NCBI GenBank assembly: GCA_041685145.1 | Contig: JAWLGJ010000011.1 | Span: 1-64,000 of the forward strand | From: JAWLGJ01 sp041685145 | GTDB lineage: Bacteria; Pseudomonadota; Alphaproteobacteria; Rhodospirillales; Magnetospirillaceae | DNA length: 64,000 nt | Direction: 5' to 3' | Part shown: positions 1-9,406 of the stretch, piece after piece | Layout: the number at the start of each line of letters is the position of its first letter | Numbering within the stretch: the first letter of the stretch is position 1 | Position numbers and translations under genes: made by a program | Notes under the pieces: generated by a model | What the model was told of the DNA's origin: nothing | Seen by the model: only the letters and a program-made list of their open reading frames with translations | The model's database searches: none

Positions 1-2
1 CG

Positions 3-344
3 GAATCGCAGGTGGCGCCGCGGCGCCGCGCCGCCACCTGCCGCGGCGATCTGGCGGTGAGCGCCGAGGTGCGCGACCTCGCCCGACGGCCGCTGCTCGA
101 CACGGAGTTGCAGGGCTTCGACGCGGTTGTCTTCGACCCGCCCCGCGCCGGGGCCGCGGAACAGGCGGCGTGGCTGGCGGCGGCGGGGCCGCCGCTGGTG
201 GTGGCGGTGTCCTGCCATCCCGGCACCCTGGCCCGCGACGCCCGCCTTTTGGTCGACGGCGGCTACCGGATGACAAGCGCCACACCCATCGACCAGTTTC
301 CCTTCAGCGCCCATCTGGAGGCGGTGGCGGTCTTTCGCCGCTGA
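3..344 (+). CDS. TrmA/RumA-type RNA m5U methyltransferase, C-terminal part
   Basis: This is the 3' end of a gene that begins before the window, about 113 visible codons in frame 3. It encodes the catalytic C-terminus of a class I SAM-dependent RNA uracil-C5 methyltransferase. The visible motifs are DPPRAGA (SAM/target uracil site) and [15 protein letters not shown]. The latter holds the nucleophilic cysteine, with SCHP in place of the more common SCNP. The protein ends with [17 protein letters not shown], a typical family C-terminus. Whether it modifies 23S rRNA (RlmC/RlmD-like) or tRNA (TrmA-like) cannot be decided from this part. The stop lies 53 bp before the M32 peptidase start, on the same strand. 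Confidence 0.85.
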   Translation, partial: ESQVAPRRRAATCRGDLAVSAEVRDLARRPLLDTELQGFDAVVFDPPRAGAAEQAAWLAAAGPPLVVAVSCHPGTLARDARLLVDGGYRMTSATPIDQFPFSAHLEAVAVFRR

Positions 345-397
345 TCTTGCCCGCCGCGCCCCCGCTTACCACCTCCGTCGAAACAGGAGTCCCCGTT

Positions 398-1882
398 ATG
401 ACCGCACACGCCTATGACCGTCTGGAACGCCGCTTCGCCCGCCTGGGCGCGCTGGGCGACGTGACCGGCCTGTTGCACTGGGACATGGCGGCGATGATGC
501 CCGACGGCGGCGCCGAGTCCCGCGCCGAGGAACTGGCGACGGTGCGGGCGCTGGCGCACGAGTTGTTGACCGCGCCCGAGGTCGGCGACTGGCTGGCGGC
601 GGCGGCCGAGGAGGATCTGGGCCCCTGGCAGCGGGCCAATCTGCGCGAGATGCGCCGCGCCCGCGCCCACGCCGTGGCGGTGCCCGGCGATCTGGTCGAA
701 GCCTTTTCGCGCGCCTGCTCGGCCTGCGACATGGAGTGGCGCCGCGCCCGCCCCGCCAGCGATTTCAAGGCGGTGGCGCCGTTCCTGGCGCGGGTGCTGG
801 ACCTGGTGCGCGAGACGGCCGCCGCCAAGGCCGAGGCCCTGGGCGTGTCGCCCTATGACGCGCTGCTGGACGAATACGAGCCCGACGGCCGCTCGGCGCG
901 CATCGACGCCCTGTTCGCCGACCTGGAGGCCTTCCTGCCCGGTTTCCTGGGCGAGGTGCTGGAGCGCCAGGGCCCGGCGCCGGAGCCGCCGAGGGGGCCG
1001 TTCCCGGTCGCCGCCCAGCGCGCCCTGGGGGTGCGGATGATGGAGGCGGCGGGCTTCGACTTCCGCCACGGGCGCCTCGACGTCTCGCTGCACCCCTTCT
1101 GCGGCGGCACCCCCGACGACGTGCGCATCACCACCCGCTATGACGAGGAGGATTGGACGTCGAGCCTGATGGGCGTGATGCACGAGACCGGCCACGCCCT
1201 CTATGAAATGGGCCTGCCCAAGACCTGGCGGCGACAGCCGGTGGGGCAGGCGCGGGGGATGAGCCTGCACGAGTCGCAGTCGCTGCTGATCGAGATGCAG
1301 GCCTGCCGCTCGCCACGGTTCGTCGCCTTCCTGGCGCCCATCGCCCGCGACGCCTTCGGCGCCACCGGCCCCGCCTGGGAGGCGGACAACCTCTATCGCC
1401 TCTACACCCGCGTTCGGCCGGGCTTCATCCGCGTCGACGCCGACGAGGTCACCTATCCCGCCCATGTCATCCTGCGTTACCGCCTGGAGAAGGCGCTGGT
1501 GGCGGGAGAGATGGGCGTGGACGACCTGCCGGCGGCCTGGAACGAGGGCATGGAACGCCTGCTGGGCCTGACGCCGCCGGACGACCGCCTGGGCTGTTTG
1601 CAGGATATCCATTGGTTCGACGGCGCCTGGGGCTATTTCCCCACCTACACCCTGGGGGCGATGACGGCGGCGCAGCTTTTCGACGCCACCTGCCGGGCGG
1701 AGCCCGCCATCCCCCAGGCGCTGGGGCGGGGCGATTTCGTGCCCCTGCTGGCCTGGCTGCGCGAAAACGTGCACGGCAAGGGCGCGCTGCTGTCTACCGA
1801 CGAGTTGCTGGCCCAGGCCACCGGCCGTCCGCTGGACGCGCGGGTGTTCGAGGCGCATCTGAAGGCGCGCTATCTGGCTTGA
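398..1882 (+). CDS. Carboxypeptidase Taq family (M32) metallopeptidase
   Basis: A 494-residue zinc carboxypeptidase of family M32, which removes single residues from peptide C-termini in the cytoplasm. The HExxH zinc motif is HETGH at residues 262-266, and the family signature GMSLHESQSLL follows about 30 residues later with the downstream glutamate ligand region. The length matches the family (about 490-500 aa). The reading frame is open far upstream, but the ATG at 398 is preferred because AGGAG lies 9 bp upstream (385-389) and the protein then begins at the usual M32 N-terminus (YDRLERRFARLGALGDV). The gene stands alone between the methyltransferase and thrC. Confidence 0.93.
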   Translation: MTAHAYDRLERRFARLGALGDVTGLLHWDMAAMMPDGGAESRAEELATVRALAHELLTAPEVGDWLAAAAEEDLGPWQRANLREMRRARAHAVAVPGDLVEAFSRACSACDMEWRRARPASDFKAVAPFLARVLDLVRETAAAKAEALGVSPYDALLDEYEPDGRSARIDALFADLEAFLPGFLGEVLERQGPAPEPPRGPFPVAAQRALGVRMMEAAGFDFRHGRLDVSLHPFCGGTPDDVRITTRYDEEDWTSSLMGVMHETGHALYEMGLPKTWRRQPVGQARGMSLHESQSLLIEMQACRSPRFVAFLAPIARDAFGATGPAWEADNLYRLYTRVRPGFIRVDADEVTYPAHVILRYRLEKALVAGEMGVDDLPAAWNEGMERLLGLTPPDDRLGCLQDIHWFDGAWGYFPTYTLGAMTAAQLFDATCRAEPAIPQALGRGDFVPLLAWLRENVHGKGALLSTDELLAQATGRPLDARVFEAHLKARYLA

Positions 1883-1936
1883 CCGTGTCGCGGCGTATAG
1901 GCTATGCGGCGAGGGCCGTGACGTAGGGGTGGGTTC

Positions 1937-3331
1937 GTGACCTATATCAGCACCCGGGGGGAGGCGCCCGCGCTCGCCTTCGACGACGTTCTGCTGGCCG
2001 GACTGGCCCGCGATGGCGGGCTTTATGTTCCCGACGCCTGGCCGGTGCTGACGCCCGAGGCCATCCGCGGCATGGCGGGGCTGTCCTATGCCGAAGTGGC
2101 GGTGCGGGTGATGGCGCCGCTGATCGGCGGGCGCATCGCCGCCGACGACCTGGCGGCGATGGTCGCCGACACCTATGCCGGCTTCGGCCATCCGGCGGTG
2201 GCGCCGTTGAAGCAGCTTGATCGCAACGAGTGGCTGCTGGAGCTGTTCCACGGCCCCACCCTGGCCTTCAAGGATTACGCCCTACAGCTTGTCGGGCGTT
2301 TGTTCGACCATGTGCTGACGGCGCGGGGCGAGCGGGTGATGATCGTCGGCGCCACCTCGGGCGACACCGGCTCGGCCGCCATCGAGGCCTGCCGCGACCG
2401 CGATTCGGTGGACATTGTGATCCTGCACCCCAAGGGCCGCGTCTCCGAGGTGCAGCGCCGGCAGATGACCACGGTCGACGCCGCCAATGTCCACAACGTC
2501 GCCGTCGAGGGCACCTTCGACGACTGCCAGGATCTGGTGAAGGCGCTGTTCAACGACGCCGCCTTCCGCGACGAGGTGCGGCTGTCGGCGGTGAACTCGA
2601 TCAACTGGGCGCGGATCATGGCCCAGATCGTCTATTATTTCGCCGCCGCCACCGCCCTGGGGGCGCCGCAGCGCACGGTGTCCTTCGCGGTGCCGACCGG
2701 CAATTTCGGCAATGTCTATGCCGGCTATGCCGCCCGCGCGATGGGCCTGCCGGTGGGGCAGTTCATCGTCGGCTCCAACCGCAACGACATCCTCACGCGC
2801 TTCTTCGAGTCGGGGGCGATGAACATGCAGGAGGTGGTGCCGACGATCAGCCCCAGCATGGACATTCAGGTGTCGAGCAATTTCGAGCGCCTGCTCTTCG
2901 ACTTGTACGACCGCGACGGCGCCGCGCTGGCGGCGATGATGGGCCGTTTCCGCGAGACCGGGCGCTTGGCGGTGGACGAGCCGCGCTGGCGGCGGGCGCG
3001 CGAGTTGTTTGACGGCTGCCGCCTCGACGACGCCGGCACCGGTGCCGTCATTCGCTCCATCCACGAAACCACCGGCGAACTGGTCGACCCCCATACCGCC
3101 GTCGGCATCGCCGCCGGCCGGGCGAAGCGGCGTTCGCCGGCCGAGCCGCTGGTGGCGCTGGCCACCGCGCATCCGGCCAAGTTCCCCGACGCCGTCGAGG
3201 CGGCGACCGGGCTGCGCCCGCCGCTGCCCGAGCGCCTGGCCGACCTGTACGAGCGGCCGGAGCGCTGCGACGTGCTGCCCAACGATGTCGGGGCGGTGCG
3301 CGATTACGTGCGGGCGGCGGCGCGGCGATGA
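1937..3331 (+). CDS. thrC: Threonine synthase
   Basis: A 464-residue PLP enzyme that converts O-phosphohomoserine to threonine, the last step of threonine synthesis. The PLP lysine is K112 in LAFKDYALQ. The phosphate-binding loop GATSGDTGSAA follows. The N-terminus (MTYISTRGEAPALAFDDVLL) is that of the yeast/proteobacterial type of threonine synthase. The start is GTG with a weak GGGGTGGG ribosome binding site. The stop overlaps the next start as ATGA, so the M16 peptidase gene is translationally coupled. thrC next to an M16 peptidase gene is common in alphaproteobacteria. The homoserine kinase partner, thrB, lies 5 kb away on the other strand. Confidence 0.96.
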   Translation: MTYISTRGEAPALAFDDVLLAGLARDGGLYVPDAWPVLTPEAIRGMAGLSYAEVAVRVMAPLIGGRIAADDLAAMVADTYAGFGHPAVAPLKQLDRNEWLLELFHGPTLAFKDYALQLVGRLFDHVLTARGERVMIVGATSGDTGSAAIEACRDRDSVDIVILHPKGRVSEVQRRQMTTVDAANVHNVAVEGTFDDCQDLVKALFNDAAFRDEVRLSAVNSINWARIMAQIVYYFAAATALGAPQRTVSFAVPTGNFGNVYAGYAARAMGLPVGQFIVGSNRNDILTRFFESGAMNMQEVVPTISPSMDIQVSSNFERLLFDLYDRDGAALAAMMGRFRETGRLAVDEPRWRRARELFDGCRLDDAGTGAVIRSIHETTGELVDPHTAVGIAAGRAKRRSPAEPLVALATAHPAKFPDAVEAATGLRPPLPERLADLYERPERCDVLPNDVGAVRDYVRAAARR

Positions 3332-4587
3332 GCATCGAGATCAGCACGCTCGACAACGGCCTGCGCGTCGTCACCGACCGCATGGAGACGGTCGAAACCG
3401 CCTCGCTGGGGGTGTGGGTCGACGTCGGCACCCGCCATGAGCAGGCGGCGATCAACGGCGTCTCGCATCTTTTGGAGCACATGGCCTTCAAGGGCACCCG
3501 GCGCCGCACGCCCCGCGCCATCGCCGAGGAGATCGAGGCCGTCGGCGGCCTGCTCAACGCCTACACCTCGCGCGAGCACACCGCCTATTACGCCAAGGTG
3601 CTGAAGGAGGATATCGGCCTGGCGCTGGATATCGTCGCCGACATCCTCCAGAACTCCACCCTCGACGACGAGGAACTGGCCCGCGAGCGCGGCGTCGTCA
3701 TTCAGGAGATCAACCAGGCCGTCGACACCCCCGACGACATCGTCTTCGACCACTTCCAGGCCGCCGCCTATCCCGATCAGCCGCTGGGACGCCCGGTGCT
3801 GGGCACCGTCGAGACGGTGCGGGGCATGTCGCGCGAGGTGGTGGCCGGCTATCTGGCGCGGACCTACGGCGCCGGGCGCATGGTGCTGTCGGCGGCGGGC
3901 AATGTCGATCACGCCGCCTTGGTGGCGATGGCCGAAGACGCCTTCGGCGGGCTGTCGCCGCGCTCGGAGGCGCGCGAGGAACCGGCGCGCTATGTCGGCG
4001 GCGAGCACCGCGAGGACCGGCGCCTGGAACAGGTGCACGTGGTGCTGGGCTTCGACGGCCCCGGCTATCTCGACGACGGCTTCTATGCCAGCCAGGTGTT
4101 GTCGACCCTGCTGGGCGGCGGCATGTCGTCGCGGCTGTTCCAGGAGGTGCGCGAGCGCCGCGGGCTGGCCTATTCGGTGTTCTCGTTCTCCTCGTCCTAT
4201 GTCGACGGCGGCCTGTTCGGGGTCTATGCCGGCACCGGCGAGGACGAGGCGGCGGAACTGCTGCCGGTGCTGTGCGACGAGGTGCTGAAGGTTACCAACG
4301 CCATCGCCGACGACGAACTGGCGCGGGCGCGGGCGCAGATCAAGGCCGGGGTGCTGATGGCGCTGGAAAGCACCTCGTCACGCTGCGAGCAGTTGGCCCG
4401 CCAGATGCTGATCTTCGGCCGCCCCGTGCCCACCGAGGAGGTGGTGGCGAAGATCGAGGCCGTGGACGCCGCCGCCGTGCGGGCCACCGCGAGCCGCATC
4501 CTCGCCACCCCGCCGACCCTGGCCGTCATCGGCCCGCTGGGGCGGGTGGAGGAGTACGACCGGGTGCGGGCGCGGTTGGCGGGCTGA
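3328..4587 (+). CDS. M16 family zinc peptidase (mitochondrial processing peptidase-like)
   Basis: A 419-residue single-unit M16B peptidase, of the family that includes the mitochondrial processing peptidase beta subunit. The inverted zinc motif HxxEH is HLLEH at residues 47-51, inside HLLEHMAFKGT, and the distal glutamate region ERGVVIQEI follows. The C-terminal M16 domain includes LLGGGMSSRLFQEVRERRGLAYSV. No signal peptide is visible, so it probably acts in the cytoplasm on peptides. The start overlaps the thrC stop by 4 nt. It ends 13 bp from the convergent yqgE gene. Confidence 0.93.
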   Translation: MSIEISTLDNGLRVVTDRMETVETASLGVWVDVGTRHEQAAINGVSHLLEHMAFKGTRRRTPRAIAEEIEAVGGLLNAYTSREHTAYYAKVLKEDIGLALDIVADILQNSTLDDEELARERGVVIQEINQAVDTPDDIVFDHFQAAAYPDQPLGRPVLGTVETVRGMSREVVAGYLARTYGAGRMVLSAAGNVDHAALVAMAEDAFGGLSPRSEAREEPARYVGGEHREDRRLEQVHVVLGFDGPGYLDDGFYASQVLSTLLGGGMSSRLFQEVRERRGLAYSVFSFSSSYVDGGLFGVYAGTGEDEAAELLPVLCDEVLKVTNAIADDELARARAQIKAGVLMALESTSSRCEQLARQMLIFGRPVPTEEVVAKIEAVDAAAVRATASRILATPPTLAVIGPLGRVEEYDRVRARLAG

Positions 4588-4600
4588 GGTGGCCGGCGGC

Positions 4601-5176
4601 TCAGGCGTGGCCGGCGTCGCCGGAGAGCTTGGCGGCGTCGATGCCCAACTTGCCGATGGCGCGTTCCCACTTGCGCTCCAGCTCGGGGCCGAACAGAAGT
4701 TCGTCATCGGCGGGCACCGTCAGCCAGGCGTTGGCGCGCAGTTCCTCGTCAAGCTGGCCGGGGCTCCAGCCGGCATAGCCCAGCGCCAGCAGGCTGCGGC
4801 GGGGGCCCTGGCCGGCGGCGATGTCGCGCAGCACGTCGACGGTGGCGGTCAGCGCCACGGCGTCGCCCACCACCAGGGTCGAGTCCTGGAGATAGTCGGT
4901 GCTGTGCAGCACGAAGCCACGCCCGGAGTCGACCGGGCCGCCGAAATGCACCCGGATCGGCTCGCATTCCGGCGTGGCGGTGATGTCCAGTTGCGCCAGC
5001 AGGTCGGGAAAGGTGATCTGCTCCAGCGTGCGGTTGATCACCAGCCCCATCGCCCCCTCGGCGGTGTGGGCACAGACATAGACGACCGTCCGCGTGAAGC
5101 GGGGATCCTGCATCTGCGGCATGGCCACGAGCATCTGCCCGGCCAGGTAGCCATCGGTGGCATCGGCATCGGTCAT
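4601..5176 (-). CDS. YqgE/AlgH family protein
   Basis: A UPF0301 (YqgE/AlgH) protein of 191 residues. The family shows a conserved fold but no firm biochemical role; AlgH was first described as a transcriptional regulator of alginate genes in Pseudomonas. Diagnostic stretches are AGQMLVAMPQMQDPRFTRTVVYVCAH near the N-terminus, then GAMGLVINRTL, FGGPV and ALGYAGWSPGQLDEEL. The ATG at 5176 is chosen because the family begins near this residue. An upstream in-frame TTG at 5206 would add ten residues with no ribosome binding site. The gene is convergent with the M16 peptidase and divergent from the dsbD-like gene. Confidence 0.88.
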   Translation of the reverse strand: MTDADATDGYLAGQMLVAMPQMQDPRFTRTVVYVCAHTAEGAMGLVINRTLEQITFPDLLAQLDITATPECEPIRVHFGGPVDSGRGFVLHSTDYLQDSTLVVGDAVALTATVDVLRDIAAGQGPRRSLLALGYAGWSPGQLDEELRANAWLTVPADDELLFGPELERKWERAIGKLGIDAAKLSGDAGHA

Positions 5177-5261
5177 GGCACAGACATATGCCGGTGGGAC
5201 CGCCAAGGCAACCGCAGTCGGCGGCTTGGGCTTCTATTGTCGTTGACATCCACACCCGGGG

Positions 5262-7436
5262 ATGGCTGAGAATGGCGCCGCAATGACCCAAGAGTGGACA
5301 GGTGGAGCCGGGCTGCGCCGGCTGGCGGCGTGGGTGCTGCTGGCGGTGGCGGGCGCGGCGTCCCCGGCGGCGGCCGCGGACGCGGCCTCGGACTGGACGA
5401 GCTTCGAGGAAGGGCGCGTGCGCCTGGTGTCGGCGGCGGCGGCCGTCGGCGCCGCCGAGGACGTGCGCCTGGGCCTGGAGTTTGAGCTGGAGCCGGACTG
5501 GAAGGTCTATTGGCGGGCGCCGGGCGACGCCGGCTATCCGCCCGCCATCGACTGGTCCGGCTCCGAAAACCTCGCCGCCGCCGAGATGATGTGGCCGGTT
5601 CCGGCGCGGTTCGAGGTGCTGGGCCTGTAAAGCGTCGGCTATGCCGAGTATGTTGTTTTGTTTATTTGTGTCGCCCTGGCCGAGCCCGGGCAGGCGCTGG
5701 CGCTGCGCGCGACGGTGGATTACCTCGTCTGCGCCGATGTCTGCATCCCGCGCGAGGCGGACCTGGCGCTGACGGTGCCGGCGGGGCCGGGCGGCCCCAG
5801 CGCCCACGCCCATGACGTCGGGCGCTTCGAGTCCCTGGTGCCGGGTGGGCCGGAGTCGGCCGGCCTGGCCGTCGAATCCGTCGAGACCCGCGGCGAGGGC
5901 GAGGGCGCCGTGCTGCGGGTGGCGTTGTCGGCCGACCCACCGCTGCGGGCCCCCGACCTCTTTGTCGAGGCCCCGGACGAGGCCATGTTCGGCGCGCCGG
6001 AGGTGCGGTTGAACGACGGCGGCCGGCGGGCGCTGATCGAGGTGCGGGCGGTGCGCGGCCGCGACGGCGGCGGCGGCTTCGCCGGGGTGCCGCTGACCCT
6101 GACCATCGCCGACGGCGCCCGAGGCGCCGAGGCGGCGGTGACGCCGGTGGCCGGCGCCGCCGGGGCCTTGCCGCGCGCCGCCGCCGGCGGTGCCGTGACG
6201 GCCGGCGGGGCGGGTCTGGTGGCGATGCTGGGGGCGGCGCTGCTGGGGGGGCTGATCCTCAACCTCATGCCCTGCGTGTTGCCGGTGCTGTCGCTGAAGG
6301 TGATGGGCGTCATCGGCATCAGCGGCGCGGCGCGGCGGCAGATACGGCTGGGCTTCGTCGCCTCGGCCGCGGGCATCGTCGCCTCCTTCCTGGCCCTGGC
6401 CGCCGGGGCGGTGGCGCTGAAGCTGGGCGGGGCGGCGGTGGGCTGGGGCATCCAGTTCCAGCAGCCGCTGTTCGTCATCGCCCTGGTGGCCATCATCACA
6501 CTGTTCGCGGCCAATCTGTGGGGTCTGTTCGAGATACCGCTGCCCGGCTGGCTGGCCGGCGCCGGCGGCGGCCACAGTCAGCCGCATTCGCTGGCCGGGC
6601 ACTTCGCCACCGGCGCCTTCGCCACCCTGCTGGCGACGCCGTGCAGCGCCCCCTTCCTGGGCACCGCCGTCGGCTTTGCCCTCGCCCAGGGGCCGGTCGA
6701 GATCGTCGCCATCTTCGCCTTCCTGGGACTGGGGATGGCGCTGCCCTATCTGCTGGTGGCGGCGGTGCCGCAGGTGGCGCAGGCCCTGCCGCGTCCCGGC
6801 CGTTGGATGGTGACGGTCAAGCGCCTGCTGGGCCTCGCCCTAGCGGCGACGGCGGCGTGGCTGCTGACCGTGCTGGCCGCGCAGGAAAGCGGCGCCGCGG
6901 CCACCGCGGTCGGGCTGCTGATGATGGCGACGCTGCCGGTGCTGGCGCTGCGCCGCCGCCTGCCGGGCGCCGGCCGCCGCGCCGCCGCCGCCACCGCGCT
7001 GGCGCTGGTGGCGGTGTCCTTCGTGGTGCCGGCGTGGCTGCCGGCGACGGAGGCCTCGGTCGCCGGGCGCGCGGCGCCGGCCGACGCGCTGTGGCAACGC
7101 TTCGACGAGGCGGCGATCCCCGATCTTGTGGCGGCGGGGCGGACGGTGGTGGTCGACGTCACCGCCGACTGGTGCATCACCTGCCAGGTGAACAAGAAAG
7201 CGGTGCTGGACCGCCAGCCGGTCGCCGGCCGGCTGGCCGCTGACGACGTCGTCGCCATGCGCGCCGACTGGACCCGCCCCGACGACGCCATCGCCGCCTA
7301 TCTGGCCCGTCACGGGCGCTACGGAATTCCGTTCAACATCGTCTACGGCCCCGGCGCGCCGGAGGGCGTGCTGCTGCCGGAACTGCTGACCCCCGACGCG
7401 GTGACGGCGGCGCTTGACGCAGCAGACGGCGATTGA
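5262..7436 (+). pseudogene. dsbD: DsbD/ScsB-type thiol:disulfide reductase, interrupted by in-frame TAA
   Basis: One reading frame of about 725 codons encodes a periplasmic/membrane thiol:disulfide interchange protein, which passes electrons from cytoplasmic thioredoxin to the periplasm. A TAA at 5628-5630 interrupts it. Codons 1-122 hold a signal peptide and the start of the N-terminal DsbD domain, ending FEVLGL. After the stop the same frame continues SVGYAEYVVL...LRATVDYLVCADVCIPREADL, which is ordinary family sequence. It then has a multi-helix CcdA-like region with the paired cysteine motifs NLMPCVLPVLSLK and LATPCSAPFLG, and a C-terminal thioredoxin domain with CITC near 7170. The start is ATG 5262 or ATG 5283. 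The first in-frame restart after the stop (TTG 5658) has no ribosome binding site. The gene is therefore a nonsense allele, a sequencing error, or needs readthrough. Confidence 0.85.
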
Positions 7437-7492
7437 CTGGACGGCGCCTGCCCCCATCTCTGGGGAAACCCACCACCAATGGAGGCTGATAC

Positions 7493-7975
7493 ATGACCAT
7501 CAAGGTTGGCGATACCGTCCCCCAGGCCACCCTCAAGACCATGACCGCCGACGGCATGAGCGACGTCGACACCAGCTCGTACTTCGCCGGGCGCAAGGTG
7601 GCGGTGTTCGGGGTGCCGGGCGCCTTCACGCCCACCTGCAGCGCCCAGCACCTGCCGGGCTTCGTCGCCCAGGCGGACGCGCTCAAGGCCAAGGGCGTCG
7701 ACGAAATCGCCTGCATGGCGGTCAACGACGCCTTCGTGATGAACGCCTGGGGCAAGGCCGGCGGCGCCCCCGGCAAGGTCACCATGCTGGCCGACGGCAA
7801 CGCCGATTTCACCCGCAAGCTGGACCTGGCCGTCGATCTGACGGCGGCCGGCTTCGGCACCCGCTGCCAGCGGTTCTCGATGCTGGTCAATGATGGCCGG
7901 GTCGAGCAGATCCATGTCGAGGAGCCGGGCGAGTTCAAGGTCTCCAGCGCCGAACACATGCTGGAAAACCTGTAG
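7493..7975 (+). CDS. Peroxiredoxin, Prx5 type
   Basis: A 160-residue thiol peroxidase of the Prx5/AhpE-like group that reduces hydrogen peroxide and organic hydroperoxides. The peroxidatic cysteine is C49 in VPGAFTPTCSAQHLPGF, the family signature. C74 and C125 are further cysteines, either of which could act in resolution. GGAGG at 7481-7485 sits 7 bp before the ATG. The gene runs with the dsbD-like gene, so both may serve redox defence, and it converges on rnhA 16 bp away. Confidence 0.95.
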   Translation: MTIKVGDTVPQATLKTMTADGMSDVDTSSYFAGRKVAVFGVPGAFTPTCSAQHLPGFVAQADALKAKGVDEIACMAVNDAFVMNAWGKAGGAPGKVTMLADGNADFTRKLDLAVDLTAAGFGTRCQRFSMLVNDGRVEQIHVEEPGEFKVSSAEHMLENL

Positions 7976-7991
7976 ATCCCGGCGCCCCGGC

Positions 7992-8441
7992 TCAGCCGTC
8001 GCCGGCGGCGCCAAGGGCGCCGATGGCGGCGCGGGCCAGGCGGTCGGCGCGTTCGTTCTCGGGATGGCCGGCGTGGCCCCGCACCCAGTGCCAACGCACC
8101 GTGTGCGGCGCCGCGGCGGCGTCCAGGCGCTGCCACAGGTCGACGTTTTTTACCGGTTTCTTGTCGGCGGTGCGCCAGCCGCGCGCCTTCCAGCCCGGCA
8201 TCCACTCGCTGATGCCCTTCTGCACGTATTGGCTGTCGGTGTAGACATCGACGGGGCAAGGCCGCGTCAGCGCCTCCAGCCCGGCGATCACCGCCATCAG
8301 TTCCATGCGGTTGTTGGTGGTGGCGGCCTCGCCGCCCGACAACTCGCGCTCGCGCCCGCGCCAGCGCAGGATGGCGCCCCAGCCGCCGGGGCCGGGGTTG
8401 CCGCTGCACGCGCCGTCGGTGAACAACTCCACACCGCTCAC
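7992..8441 (-). CDS. rnhA: Ribonuclease HI
   Basis: A 149-residue RNase HI, which cuts the RNA strand of RNA-DNA hybrids such as Okazaki primers and R-loops. Catalytic residues visible are D in [13 protein letters not shown] in NNRMELMA, D in VYTDSQYV, and the distal His/Asp in [14 protein letters not shown]. The GTG start at 8441 gives the usual N-terminus ([14 protein letters not shown]) and overlaps the thrB stop as GTGA, so translation is coupled. It is the third gene of the ispH-thrB-rnhA operon, a gene order common in alphaproteobacteria. Confidence 0.95.
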   Translation of the reverse strand: MSGVELFTDGACSGNPGPGGWGAILRWRGRERELSGGEAATTNNRMELMAVIAGLEALTRPCPVDVYTDSQYVQKGISEWMPGWKARGWRTADKKPVKNVDLWQRLDAAAAPHTVRWHWVRGHAGHPENERADRLARAAIGALGAAGDG

Positions 8442-9403
8442 GGGTCCAGCCCGTAGGCGCCCGGCCCCGCCACCCCCTGATGAAAGCGCAGCTTGCGCAG
8501 GTATTCCAGCGGATCCTTGCGCTTCACCAGCGCGCCCTCGGGCGTGTTGATCCAGTCGTACAGCCGCGTCAGCAGGAAGCGCATCGCCGCGCCGCGCGCC
8601 AGCAGCGGCAGCGCCGCCATCTCGCGCGCGGTGAAGGCGCGCACCCGGCGATAGGACGACAGCAGGTGCCGCGCCTTGGTGACGTTGAAGCTGCCGTCGG
8701 GCTCGAAACACCAGGCGTTCATGCAGATGGCGATGTCATAGGCGAAGGCGTCGGTGCAGGCGAAATAGAAGTCGATGATCCCCGACACCCGCGCCCCTAG
8801 GAAGAAGACGTTGTCGGGGAACAGGTCGGCGTGGATGACCCCGCCCGGCAGCCCCGCCGGCCACGCGGCCTCGATATCGCGCAATTCGGTGTCCAGGACG
8901 CCCGTCAGTCCCGGCTGGATGGCGTCGATGTCCGGCCCCGCCGCCCGCAGCAGCGGCCGCCAGCCGGCCACCGACAGGTTGTTGGGGCGCCGCATGGCGA
9001 AATCGGCGCCGGCGGTGTGCATCCGCGCCAGCGCCTCGCCCAGCAGGGCGCAGTGCTCGACGGTGATGCGGCGCGGCGACATGCCGGGCAGGAAGGAAAT
9101 GATCGCCGCCGGGCGCCCGCACAATTCGCGCAGGCTGCGGCCGTCGCGGCCATGCAGCGGCGTCGGGCAGGGCAGCCCCCGCTCCGCCAGATGCTCCATG
9201 AGATTGAGGAAGAACGGCAGGTCGTCGGGATCGACCCGCTTCTCGTACAGGGTCAGGATGTAGGTGCCGCCGTCGGTTTGCAGCAGGTAGTTGCTGTTCT
9301 CGACCCCCTCGGCGATGCCCTTGCAGGACGTTACCTCGCCGATGGCGTATTCGGCGACGAAGGCGGCCAGTTCCTCATCGGAAACGTCGGTGTAGACGGC
9401 CAT
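8438..9403 (-). CDS. thrB: Homoserine kinase (ThrB, APH-fold type)
   Basis: A 321-residue homoserine kinase of the aminoglycoside-phosphotransferase fold, which makes O-phosphohomoserine for ThrC. Evidence is the N-terminal [19 protein letters not shown], the nucleotide-binding [24 protein letters not shown], and the catalytic loop [13 protein letters not shown] with the [10 protein letters not shown] metal site. Length is typical. The gene begins 3 bp after ispH ends and overlaps rnhA by 4 nt. Confidence 0.95.
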   Translation of the reverse strand: MAVYTDVSDEELAAFVAEYAIGEVTSCKGIAEGVENSNYLLQTDGGTYILTLYEKRVDPDDLPFFLNLMEHLAERGLPCPTPLHGRDGRSLRELCGRPAAIISFLPGMSPRRITVEHCALLGEALARMHTAGADFAMRRPNNLSVAGWRPLLRAAGPDIDAIQPGLTGVLDTELRDIEAAWPAGLPGGVIHADLFPDNVFFLGARVSGIIDFYFACTDAFAYDIAICMNAWCFEPDGSFNVTKARHLLSSYRRVRAFTAREMAALPLLARGAAMRFLLTRLYDWINTPEGALVKRKDPLEYLRKLRFHQGVAGPGAYGLDP

Positions 9404-9406
9404 CGC

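Noticed and set aside
263..2251. Very long antisense open frames, such as this 662-codon minus-strand frame and a 904-codon plus-strand frame at 22589-25303 opposite smc
   Set aside because: In about 70% GC DNA stop codons are rare in all frames. Each such frame lies opposite a gene with clear family motifs and itself shows none.
5243..5248. TTGACA as -35 of a promoter for the dsbD-like gene
   Set aside because: No acceptable -10 occurs 16-18 bp downstream (CTGAGA), and transcription would start at or after the first start codon.
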